Part shown: piece after piece, positions 7,229 through 14,218 of the stretch | Layout of the letters: every line of letters starts with the position of its first letter | Position numbering within the stretch: position 1 is the stretch's first letter | NCBI GenBank assembly: GCA_038240875.1 | Contig: JBBRGG010000077.1 | Location: forward strand, 1 to 14,218 | DNA length: 14,218 nucleotides | Origin: JBBRGG01 sp038240875 | Lineage (GTDB): Bacteria; Planctomycetota; Phycisphaerae; Phycisphaerales; UBA1924 | Direction of reading: 5' to 3' | Position numbers and translations under genes: made by a program | Notes under the pieces: generated by a model | Databases searched by the model: none | Told to the model about the DNA's origin: nothing | The model's input: only the letters and a program-made list of their open reading frames with translations

Positions 7229-8146
7229 ATGCCTTCACGCACGCTTCAATCTTGTCTTCTCTCGACATCGCGCCAACCGTGCGAGCGAGGTATCACTCGC
7301 CGGGGCTTCACACTTATCGAGCTCATCGTCGGCTCCATCGTCGCCGCGATCATTACTGCCGCAACTGCAACTTCACTCTACAACCTATTTGAAGCACGCA
7401 AATCCGCTGATGATCGCCGAACCGCGTTCGTTGCCGCTCGCTCTGCAACCGAGCGAATCGCCCGCGATATTTCAACAATCGCCCGTGATCACGACCTCGC
7501 ATTCTCAACGGTTCGCGTCACCAATATCGAAGCCAATGGCGTGTCCTATGACGAGCTTCTGCTACTTTGCACATCCGCCGACCCGGTACGCGGCCTCGAA
7601 AGCGCACCCGAAGGTGACCGCTTCGAGGTTCAATATCGATTGAATGGCGATGGATCGCTGCTTCGCCGGCGTGATCCTGCATTTGATCCATTCATAGACG
7701 CCGGTGGCATCGTCACTACTGTTGCCGACCATATTAAATCATTCAACGTCGAAGCCTCTGATGGCAAAGAGTGGTTCACGTCGTGGGACTCTGATCGCGA
7801 CGGCTTGCCCCACGGCGTGCGCATCGTGATTACTGCCACGCTTCGCGAAGGTGGCGAAGTCTTCGCGCGACGCACTATCGCGATTGATCGCGTGCCAATT
7901 CCTATTGACGAAAATGCAGCTGAAGAAACACCTGAAGGTCAAACGCCTCCAGCTGCCACGAGCACAACAACAAACTCAACTAGAACAACAGGTGGCGGTG
8001 GTGGTGGTGGCGGCGGTGCGCGACCAGCTCCCAATCCAACGCCAAGTCCCACTCCCGCGCCTACTCCCGCGCCACCATCTAGCGGCCCCGACAGCGAAAA
8101 CAGCCCGCGCACTGGTGGTGGCGGCACAGCCGGAGGTCCACGATGA
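7229..8146 (+). CDS. gspJ: GspJ minor pseudopilin precursor with Gly/Pro/Thr-rich C-terminal tail
   Basis: A 305-residue precursor of the minor pseudopilin GspJ, part of the tip complex. The leader is 26 residues ending ITRRG. The mature N-terminus FTLIELIVGSIVAAII has Phe +1 and Glu +5. GspJ features follow: SATERIARDIS (72-82), DELLLLC (108-114), FEVQYRLNGDGSLLRR and the closing 'VRIVITATL' strand before the RRTIAI end. Residues ~226-305 are an extra low-complexity tail: Thr/Ser run, nine glycines (255-263), a Pro-Thr-Pro-Ala run (267-282) and a final GGGGTAGG. GspJ usually ends near the last strand (~200 residues), so the tail is an addition. The start has no clear RBS. The stop overlaps the gspK start as ATGA. 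Confidence 0.87.
   Translation: MPSRTLQSCLLSTSRQPCERGITRRGFTLIELIVGSIVAAIITAATATSLYNLFEARKSADDRRTAFVAARSATERIARDISTIARDHDLAFSTVRVTNIEANGVSYDELLLLCTSADPVRGLESAPEGDRFEVQYRLNGDGSLLRRRDPAFDPFIDAGGIVTTVADHIKSFNVEASDGKEWFTSWDSDRDGLPHGVRIVITATLREGGEVFARRTIAIDRVPIPIDENAAEETPEGQTPPAATSTTTNSTRTTGGGGGGGGGARPAPNPTPSPTPAPTPAPPSSGPDSENSPRTGGGGTAGGPR
8051..8074 (+). repeat. Two tandem 12-base units in the Pro-rich tail of gspJ
   Basis: ACTCCCGCGCCT (8051-8062) is followed by ACTCCCGCGCCA (8063-8074), encoding two TPAP units. A GGT/GGC run encoding nine glycines lies just upstream at about 7991-8017. Confidence 0.85.
8132..8137 (+). promoter_or_regulatory. Strong ribosome binding site GGAGGT for gspK
   Basis: GGAGGT lies in the last codons of gspJ and ends 5 bases before ATG 8143. 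With the ATGA overlap it gives efficient, coupled initiation of gspK. Confidence 0.75.
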
Positions 8147-9516
8147 TCGCCAAAGCAACATCGCGTTCGCGCACGTTCGTCCCGCTTTCAAGGCGAGCAT
8201 TTGCAACCCTCATCGTTCTCGCCGCGCTGATTATCGCCATCACAGGCGTGGGCATTCTTCAAGTCGCCGCCATCGGCCAGGCATCTAGTGGCCGCGAAGC
8301 TCTCGCCCAAGTTCGCGCGCAGTGGGCCGCACGCGCTGGCGTTGAAGCCATGATCGCACGCCTTGAATTCGACACTGAAAATCCAACCTCCACCGACGCC
8401 TACAAAACCATGGACGACATGGTTGCTGTTGCCGAGCGAGACTTTGAAGGCTCCTCGTATCGCGTCGCCACCTTCGACGATGGCAAAGAAGTCTTGGGCC
8501 CCGCCGACGCGCACGCAAAGATCAATATCAATCGCCTCTCCGCTGACCAGATGCTCGAGCTTGAACCTCTCATGACCGAAGACATCGCCGACGCACTCAT
8601 CGACTGGATCGACGCCGACGACGACTCGAGCCCCTTGGGCGCCGAAGCCGGATATTACCAAGGTTCCACCTATCCTTATGAGCCTCGCAACGCGCCCATC
8701 CGTTCGATCGCCGAACTTGAACTTATCGCAGGCGTTGACCAAGAAGACGTCCGTGGTGAAGACTGGAACCTCAATAGCCTTCTCGATCCTAACGAAGACG
8801 ATGGCGACATTTCCTGGCCGCCCGACAACGCCGACGGCAAACTCGATGCCGCGTGGTCCGGCATCTTGACTGCTGACAGCGTTGATAGCGTCTTCTCGAA
8901 AACCGGTGAAGAGCTTCTCGACCTTACCTCCGCTTCCGCCGAGGTTGTTATTCAACGCACCGGCGTTGATTCGACGCAGGCACAAGTCATCGTCGATTAT
9001 GTGCAGCGTGGCAACGCGCGATCTCTCTCTGATTTCATCGTCCGCGATCTCACGCAGATGAATCGGCAATTGAACCCCAACCTTTCGCGTCGCCAGGCAC
9101 AGGTTCCTCCGCTCAGCGTCGAACAACTTGCCGCGCTGCTCGACGAAACGACCATCGGCGGCGCCGCCGTAGCCGTAGCCCTAGGCGGCCAAATCCCTGG
9201 CAAAATCAACGTCAACACTGCGTCCGTGAAAGTTCTTGAATCGATCCCGGAAATCAGTTCGAGTCTCGCCGATTCGATCATCGCCGAACGCGCCGCGCGT
9301 GGTCAGGGCTTCAATTCCGTCGCACAGATGCTCGAAGTTCCGGGCATGACCCGCCGCGAATTAGCCGTCATTTACGAACTGCTCACCACACGCAGCAATG
9401 TTTACGTAGTAACTTCGCGAGGCAAGGATACCCGCACAGGAATCGAAATCGAGATGACCGTAGTCCTCGACCGCTCTACGCTTCCTGTAACGCTCAAGGA
9501 GATCAAAATCAGATAA
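8143..9516 (+). CDS. gspK: GspK, large minor pseudopilin of the tip
   Basis: GspK caps the pseudopilus in complex with I and J. At 457 residues it is larger than the usual ~300-340. The N-terminus SRRAFATLIVLAALIIAI is pilin-like, but -1 is Ala19 rather than Gly and +5 is Ile; lack of Glu +5 is normal for GspK, lack of Gly -1 is not. The T2SSK domain is clear: ADAHAKININRLS (121-133), MTEDIADALIDWIDADDD (144-161), GAEAGYY and PIRSIAELELIAGV. A second helix-hairpin-helix unit is at ~352-412 (GKINVNTASVKVL, SIIAERAARGQGF, MLEVPGM). Between them are an acidic Asn/Asp loop (209-235) and a third SAM-like segment (~255-300). The T2SS family is certain; the loop may bind calcium, by analogy with GspK structures. 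Confidence 0.92.
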   Translation: MIAKATSRSRTFVPLSRRAFATLIVLAALIIAITGVGILQVAAIGQASSGREALAQVRAQWAARAGVEAMIARLEFDTENPTSTDAYKTMDDMVAVAERDFEGSSYRVATFDDGKEVLGPADAHAKININRLSADQMLELEPLMTEDIADALIDWIDADDDSSPLGAEAGYYQGSTYPYEPRNAPIRSIAELELIAGVDQEDVRGEDWNLNSLLDPNEDDGDISWPPDNADGKLDAAWSGILTADSVDSVFSKTGEELLDLTSASAEVVIQRTGVDSTQAQVIVDYVQRGNARSLSDFIVRDLTQMNRQLNPNLSRRQAQVPPLSVEQLAALLDETTIGGAAVAVALGGQIPGKINVNTASVKVLESIPEISSSLADSIIAERAARGQGFNSVAQMLEVPGMTRRELAVIYELLTTRSNVYVVTSRGKDTRTGIEIEMTVVLDRSTLPVTLKEIKIR

Positions 9517-9565
9517 GTAATTGAATCTCTACCGCATCATTTAATAACGCCAATCGAGCACATAC

Positions 9566-9588
9566 GTCGGCCAAACATGTCGGCCAAA
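9566..9588 (+). repeat. Direct repeat GTCGGCCAAA, 13-base period, in the gspK-gspL gap
   Basis: GTCGGCCAAA occurs at 9566-9575 and again at 9579-9588. If gspL starts at 9730 the pair is non-coding and could be a protein-binding site or chance. If translation starts at ATG 9577 the second copy is coding. Confidence 0.6.
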
Positions 9589-9729
9589 ATACTTCAGTCG
9601 ATTCGATGTGTGTATGTCTGCAACAACGTTCTCGCGTCAGCGTTTACCACTTGCTCGATCAATTTCTCGTGCGATCCGAATTTTCAGCAACACATTGGTA
9701 GTGTCGAAGTACAAGGAACCAACCCGCGA

Positions 9730-11580
9730 ATGACGCCTAACGCTCCAGTTCGATCTCGCGCCACCGACAACGGCAAACGCGGTTCTTCAGCCATTGATCG
9801 CGCAATCACGCTGGATCGTCGCGGCGATCGGTACGTCGGCCTCGTACTCGAATCGATGAACGCCTCAAGCGGTCCAAAGATCGTCTCAACCCTCGATTTT
9901 TCGGCTAGCGACCTTGCCTCGGGCATCGACGCCGCCGGTGGGGGCCGGGTTGTCATGCTGATTCCAGGCAACCAAGCAACCTGCCGCGTAATTTCCGCGC
10001 CCGATGCTATGGGTGAAGAAGCTCTCGCTTCTCTTGACCTTGCCTGCGAAGCCGACTTTGGCGACGTCGTTCTCGCGCATCGTCGTAGCGCGGGCGTGCT
10101 CCCAGGGTGTTTAAATTCGCTAGCGATCCTCGCGTGCTGGCCCATCGAGCAACTTGACTCGGCATCAGTGCAACAACTTACTGATCCTGCTTCTGCTCAA
10201 ACCGATGCGGCTCGCGATGCAATCCTTCAAACCGCCGCGTGCGTTCCCGTCGTCGCCGCACTCGCCGCGATCGTCGCCCCAAGCGGCTGGGGCATCGCGT
10301 ATGACCGTCAAGCTGGCTGGATCGTGGGCATCGGAACCCGCGGCGAAGTCCCCGTCATCCGCTGCTTCATCGAAGATGACGACGACGCTACTGCGTGGAA
10401 CGCCGCTATTCAGCGCGTGCAAAGGTTGGTCATCGATGAAGCCACCCAACCTAACACGGCTGAATCTCGCGCCTGGGCCGAAACTTCCACCGGCCGCAGC
10501 GTCCTCCTTGATTCGCTAAGCCGCGATCAACTCATTAATCGTGGAATTGCTCGCGCTACGGATTCATCATGGCTAGCCCAGCACGCGCTCGCACTTGGTG
10601 CGGCGATTGTCGCGAGTTCACCAGACATTCGCGTGCGTTCTATCGCATCACTCCGACTAAGCGTGCCCAAGGTCATCCTGCCGGTTCACGTGCGTCTTGC
10701 GCGCTGGTTTGCGAAGCCGCGTAACGCCATCGCCACGATCATCGTCTCCGTCTTGCTCATCACGCTCGCGCCTATCGGCCTTGCTTCGGCTCGCCAAGCC
10801 TTGCTCACAAATAAGACCACGGGCCTGGATGCAGGCCGTGGCGAACGCGAACAACTAATCACCCAAGCCTTGATGTACAACGAAATCGAACAGATGCGCT
10901 GGCCCATGACCAAGCTCTTAAGCGATCTCTCGCGCGCGACGCCTGTGGGCATTGAGGTTGATTCGCTTCGAGTCGGGCCCGACACCGGCGTCTCGGTTCA
11001 AGGCTCCGCCACCAAGATGGAACTGGTCAATCAGCTCGAATCTAATCTCAGCGCATCGGGCGTCTTCTCGAGCGTCAAGGTTAACCGCACCAGCGCGACC
11101 GACAAGGGCGTTGAGTTTGACGTGACGGCTTTAGTCCGCGCTCCCAACTTCGCCGCAAAGCTCGCCGAGGACTTTGCCAAGAACCCGATCCAAATGCGCG
11201 AAGGATTCGTCATGACTGTTGCGCCAGCAATTTCCTCTCGCGCCGCTCGCGGCATCGGCACTACCGGTTCAAACAACGGCTCTTCTTCCAGCGCATCATC
11301 CACAGTGGGCTCTGGTAACAGCTCTGGCAACAGCTCAAATCGCGTTGGCTCCACCGAGGCTAGCCGTCGCCCAGTTGCAGACAACAACGATTTGCCTCCT
11401 GAACTCACCGACGAAAAAATCGCACAGATGCCACGTTCCGAGGCCGTGAACGAATTCGCCAAGCGTCGTAAGTACCTCTCGCTTAATCCAAACGCCGACG
11501 GCTCAACCCGCCAGAGACTCGAATCTGAAATCTCAAAGCTTCGCGCACGCATGGATGAGCTTGCAAAGGTGAGCAAGTGA
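9730..11580 (+). CDS. gspL: GspL-like assembly platform protein (PilM-like plus PilN-like architecture)
   Basis: A 616-residue bitopic protein in the gspL position. GspL recruits GspE to the inner membrane and partners GspM. Residues ~25-325 look like a degenerate actin-like cytoplasmic domain (GDRYVGLVLES, GWGIAYDRQAGWIVGIG). Residues 333-353 (NAIATIIVSVLLITLAPIGLA) are the membrane segment. Residues ~385-474 are a PilN/GspL-type periplasmic domain (LSRATPVGIEVDSLRV...GVSVQGSATKMELVNQL). After it come a Ser/Gly/Asn linker (~510-537) and a charged helical end (~594-614), not usual in GspL. The frame opens at ATG 9577, but the 51 extra residues are Cys-rich and non-homologous in appearance, so I prefer ATG 9730, with AAGGA at 9713-9717. 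The stop overlaps the next start as GTGA. Similarity is structural in pattern rather than strong in sequence. Confidence 0.75.
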   Translation: MTPNAPVRSRATDNGKRGSSAIDRAITLDRRGDRYVGLVLESMNASSGPKIVSTLDFSASDLASGIDAAGGGRVVMLIPGNQATCRVISAPDAMGEEALASLDLACEADFGDVVLAHRRSAGVLPGCLNSLAILACWPIEQLDSASVQQLTDPASAQTDAARDAILQTAACVPVVAALAAIVAPSGWGIAYDRQAGWIVGIGTRGEVPVIRCFIEDDDDATAWNAAIQRVQRLVIDEATQPNTAESRAWAETSTGRSVLLDSLSRDQLINRGIARATDSSWLAQHALALGAAIVASSPDIRVRSIASLRLSVPKVILPVHVRLARWFAKPRNAIATIIVSVLLITLAPIGLASARQALLTNKTTGLDAGRGEREQLITQALMYNEIEQMRWPMTKLLSDLSRATPVGIEVDSLRVGPDTGVSVQGSATKMELVNQLESNLSASGVFSSVKVNRTSATDKGVEFDVTALVRAPNFAAKLAEDFAKNPIQMREGFVMTVAPAISSRAARGIGTTGSNNGSSSSASSTVGSGNSSGNSSNRVGSTEASRRPVADNNDLPPELTDEKIAQMPRSEAVNEFAKRRKYLSLNPNADGSTRQRLESEISKLRARMDELAKVSK

Positions 11581-12254
11581 ACACACCCGCCACAACCTCC
11601 ACTGATTCAACTTCCGGCGGCCTCATCGCTCGCGTTCGCACCCTTGCCCAGCCCGTCATCTCGTGGTGGGCCAGCGCCAGTAACGCCGCTCGAATGCTCG
11701 TCGTTTTCCTTTTCGTGATGGCCGCATACTTCGCCATCTTCGAGCCGACCATCGACGCCTATAACCGCATCGCAACCGCCGCCGATGCCAAGGAATCACA
11801 GCTTCGCGACGCAACTCGTGGAGGCGACCAGCTTAAAACCGCCAGCACTACCGTCGGCATGGGCGTGCTCAACTACGGCCAGATCCAGCCCCCAGGCGAT
11901 CCACAAGAAACACCCATCGAGTTCAACAAAGTTCTTAGCGCGGTTCTTGATCGTCACAACATCACCAGCCGAACCAGCACAACTCGCAACAACTCACTTA
12001 AGGCCAACAGTCCACTTCAAAAAGCCCTCGGCAAGGATCACAAAATCGAACGCATCGTTCAAGATGTTCAGTTCGACGCCACGCCTGATCAAGCCTTCGC
12101 CGTTGTCGCTGATCTTGAACGCGAAGCAATCGTTTCTACTATCTCTCGCTTCCAAATCCGCAAAGATACCGGCCGCGGATCAGCCGCGGGCACCGTCCGC
12201 GTCTCGATGGCTGTTGAGACCTGGATCAAGAGCAAGACCGGAGGCACGCGATGA
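11577..12254 (+). CDS. gspM: GspM/PilO-like inner-membrane protein
   Basis: A 225-residue single-pass protein directly after the L-like gene, as gspM is in classical T2SS operons. It has a Ser/Thr-rich cytoplasmic N-terminus, one membrane helix at ~40-55 (MLVVFLFVMAAYFAIF), then FEPTIDAYNRIATAADAKESQ, a typical short coiled stretch after the helix in GspM/PilO proteins. The periplasmic part ends in a ferredoxin-like alternation (QDVQFDATPDQAFAVVADLE, ISRFQIRK, GTVRVSMAVETWI). It should pair with the PilN-like domain of the L protein. Start GTG 11577 overlaps the previous stop and is preceded by AAAGG at 11565-11569. The stop overlaps the next start as ATGA. M is inferred from topology and position; sequence similarity to named families is weak. 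Confidence 0.68.
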   Translation: MNTPATTSTDSTSGGLIARVRTLAQPVISWWASASNAARMLVVFLFVMAAYFAIFEPTIDAYNRIATAADAKESQLRDATRGGDQLKTASTTVGMGVLNYGQIQPPGDPQETPIEFNKVLSAVLDRHNITSRTSTTRNNSLKANSPLQKALGKDHKIERIVQDVQFDATPDQAFAVVADLEREAIVSTISRFQIRKDTGRGSAAGTVRVSMAVETWIKSKTGGTR

Positions 12255-13045
12255 GCTTCACTCAAGCACCCAACGCGCCTGGCGCACTGGGCTGGTCGGC
12301 AATCGCCATCGCAGGCTTGGCTCTTACCGTCCTTGCCTTCCAGGTAATGCCCCTGTACTACGCGCTCACCGCTCCATCCGCGGGCGTCGGCGATGTGCGA
12401 GAAGCCGTCAAAGAACAAGCTGAAAAACACGCAAGTTCCTTCGATGCCCACCTCGCCCAGATCAAAGGCCGCCAACTCTTCCTCTTGCCTGCTCCATCGA
12501 GCGCTGTCGTTGAAGAAACATCAACCGATGAAGAGCCCGACACCCCACGCGAACCTGTCAAGCCTGCAACCTATGGCGGGCCTGGCGTCATCGCCATGAT
12601 CAACGATTCTGTCTGGTTCGCCAATGGCATACAAGTTGCCAAAGGCCAGGAATCTGATGGCATCAAGGTCATCGACGTCGATGCTCCTTGGAACGCACAG
12701 ATCGTTTGGCGTGGCGTCGAATTCACTGTCAATCTCTTCGAGCGCGATGGCGTCATCTTCCGCGATCGCGCCGATACTGCTGATAAGCCAAGCGCAAATA
12801 TTGTTCGCGCCGCACCAACACCCGAGCCTACTGCAGCCGAGCTGAAAGCCGCCGAAGCCAAAGTAATCGAAGCTAAAGCTGCCGAACTCAAAGCTGCCAA
12901 ACTCGAAACCGAAGCAGCCTCAGCAGCGACGCCGCAACAAGCCGAGCCAACCATTATTGAAGTGGTTCCCTCGTCCCCCGAACCACCTGCACAGCCTGCA
13001 CCCGTCGAGCCTACCGGCTTAACAGAATCCGGCACTAAAGGCTAA
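12251..13045 (+). CDS. GspC/XpsN-like bitopic protein without PDZ domain
   Basis: A 264-residue protein with one N-terminal membrane helix (13-39, LGWSAIAIAGLALTVLAF) and a periplasmic remainder. LAQIKGRQLFLLP (68-80) resembles the membrane-proximal linker of GspC. Residues ~108-165 (GPGVIAMINDSVWFANGIQV, IKVIDVDAPWNAQIVWRG, VEFTVNLFE) look like the HR domain, the small beta domain that binds secretin domain N0. No PDZ domain follows. Instead there is a ~30-residue Ala/Lys/Glu helix (194-224) with a repeated AAELKAA, then a Pro-rich end. It sits just before gspD, where Xanthomonas xpsN sits before xpsD. If the HR reading is right, it links platform to secretin. It could also be a lineage-specific inner-membrane component, so I give no symbol. 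Confidence 0.62.
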   Translation: MSFTQAPNAPGALGWSAIAIAGLALTVLAFQVMPLYYALTAPSAGVGDVREAVKEQAEKHASSFDAHLAQIKGRQLFLLPAPSSAVVEETSTDEEPDTPREPVKPATYGGPGVIAMINDSVWFANGIQVAKGQESDGIKVIDVDAPWNAQIVWRGVEFTVNLFERDGVIFRDRADTADKPSANIVRAAPTPEPTAAELKAAEAKVIEAKAAELKAAKLETEAASAATPQQAEPTIIEVVPSSPEPPAQPAPVEPTGLTESGTKG

Positions 13046-13174
13046 ACCGTTGCTCTTTATCTCGCGCACACGAACTTACATATACACATTGCCTAACCCT
13101 CATCGCGCTCCTCATCTCGCCCACAGCAATCCGCCACAGTACGTTTTTGATCGCAGTAGAGGAAGTACCAACAC

Positions 13175-14218
13175 ATGAGCCAACGCATCTGGACAACACC
13201 TCCCACGACACTCGCTCGCCACACGCTCGTACTCTGCTTGTGCGCAGGCGCGTGCATCGCGTCTCTTTCTGCGAGTGCGTTGGCGCAAAGCCAAACGCCA
13301 CCCGCTTCAACTCCGACGATAACTCCAGTACCACCACCTGCAACTGCTCCAGCAGTCGAACCAACTACATTAGAGCCAGCTTCTTCCGAGCCAAGCGCTA
13401 CTCCACCCTCAACCACTTCATCAGCCCAAGGCAGCGCAGCCTCGCGCATCCTCGAAGGCCCGCCCACCAAGCTCGCCTTTCGCAACGTCACCGTCGAGCA
13501 GATGATTCCCTTCATCACCGAAGCCACCGGCAAAGCCGTCATGCCCCAGGCCGACGTGCTCAGCCGCAAAATCACCATACTCAACGACGTTGCTATCCCT
13601 CGCGCTAAAGCCCTCAACCTCGTCTTTCTCGCTCTGCAACAAAATGGTATCGGCGTTGTCGAAACCGAGGACACCATCACCCTCCGCGACATCGGCGAAG
13701 TCACCAAGCAAGACGTTCCTGTGCTCGGCCCCTCCATCTCCGTCCTCAATCGAAGCGATGGTGGCACCATCGTCGAAAAAGTCTTTGGCCTTCGCCACAA
13801 CACCGCCAAAAATATTGGCGCTGTTATCAAGGGTTCACTTCCTGACTTCGCAAAGCTCACCATCGACGAAGAGTCCAACCAAGTCGCCGTCCTGGGCAAC
13901 ATCGCTCTGCTTCAACGCATCGAGCGGCTCATCGCCTCACTTGATCGACCCGCCGCTGGCGCTGTCTCCGCTGAAACCTTCCGCCTTCGTTACGCCGACG
14001 CAACCGTCATCAAGACAAACATCGAAGAACTCTTTAGCGCAGGCACTTCTGCCACCCGCAACCGCAACACCAACATCCAAAACCAAGGCGGCGGCGGTTT
14101 CCGTTTCAACACCGCCCAAGGCTCCGGCGATACGCCTACCGCAGCAACCAGTGGCGAGCTTCGCGTCTCGGCTAACACCCAGCAAAACTCAGTCACCGTC
14201 GTCGCCGATCCCGCCATC
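13175..14218 (+). CDS. gspD: GspD, outer-membrane secretin (N-terminal part, 3' end outside window)
   Basis: The first 348 residues of the secretin, open to the right edge. A signal peptide (RHTLVLCLCAGACIASLSASALA) should be cut after A37. A Pro/Thr/Ser/Ala-rich linker (~38-92) follows, then N0 (~97-174: KLAFRNVTVEQMIPFITEAT, RKITILNDVAI, ALNLVFLALQQNGIGVVE). The next domain, N1, is at ~198-258 (VEKVFGLRHNTAKNIGAVIKG, DEESNQVAVLG, IERLIASLDRP), and the start of N2 at ~265-348 is broken by an Asn/Gln/Gly-rich insert (~290-328). The membrane-pore domain lies beyond the window. Start ATG 13175 has AGAGGA at 13158-13163, 11 bases away. It follows the C-like gene by 129 bases, with no obvious promoter in the gap. 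N0 next to an HR-like partner fits T2SS; the PilQ AMIN domain is absent. Confidence 0.93.
   Translation, partial: MSQRIWTTPPTTLARHTLVLCLCAGACIASLSASALAQSQTPPASTPTITPVPPPATAPAVEPTTLEPASSEPSATPPSTTSSAQGSAASRILEGPPTKLAFRNVTVEQMIPFITEATGKAVMPQADVLSRKITILNDVAIPRAKALNLVFLALQQNGIGVVETEDTITLRDIGEVTKQDVPVLGPSISVLNRSDGGTIVEKVFGLRHNTAKNIGAVIKGSLPDFAKLTIDEESNQVAVLGNIALLQRIERLIASLDRPAAGAVSAETFRLRYADATVIKTNIEELFSAGTSATRNRNTNIQNQGGGGFRFNTAQGSGDTPTAATSGELRVSANTQQNSVTVVADPAI

Noticed and set aside
8188..9126. 312-codon reverse-strand frame inside gspK
   Set aside because: It is a shadow of the clearly identified GspK coding sequence.

Overview
The window is bacterial chromosome, most likely from the phylum Planctomycetota and probably near class Phycisphaerae. 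That placement is an inference. It rests on the moderately GC-rich coding style, weak Shine-Dalgarno sites mixed with GTG/TTG starts, long N-terminal extensions before export signals, and an acidic Asn/Asp loop in the GspK protein of a type I recall from planctomycete homologues. No rRNA, tRNA, CRISPR array, transposase, integrase or phage gene was seen.

Layout. Bases 1-218 are the 3' end of uvrA (nucleotide excision repair). Bases 219-684 hold no convincing gene but contain a purine-rich segment with 8-base periodicity. Bases 685-2034 encode an exported, helix-rich protein of unknown function, built from three related Spy/CpxP-like (LTxxQ-like) modules. Bases 2035-2375 are a non-coding gap, AT-rich in its second half, probably carrying the promoter of the next operon.

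From 2376 to the right edge (14218) there is one co-oriented type II secretion system (T2SS) cluster in the order E-F-G-H-I-J-K-L-M-C/N-D. GspE is the cytoplasmic motor ATPase and GspF the inner-membrane platform. GspG is the major pseudopilin and GspH/I/J/K are the minor pseudopilins of the tip. GspL and GspM form the inner-membrane assembly platform, a GspC/XpsN-like protein is the likely bridge to the outer membrane, and GspD is the secretin, cut off by the window edge after 348 residues. Start/stop overlaps (H/I, J/K, L/M, M/C) and short gaps elsewhere indicate one or a few transcripts. No prepilin peptidase (GspO) gene is in the window.

The machine is recognisable but unusual in detail. 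GspG has a 48-residue leader made partly of a repeated hexapeptide. GspI and GspK have non-standard prepilin cleavage sites. GspJ ends in an 80-residue Gly/Pro/Thr tail. GspL has an extra periplasmic Ser/Gly linker and helix. The C-like protein has no PDZ domain and instead ends in an Ala/Lys/Glu helix and a Pro-rich tail. I see no wholly new system; the points of interest are these departures within a divergent T2SS.
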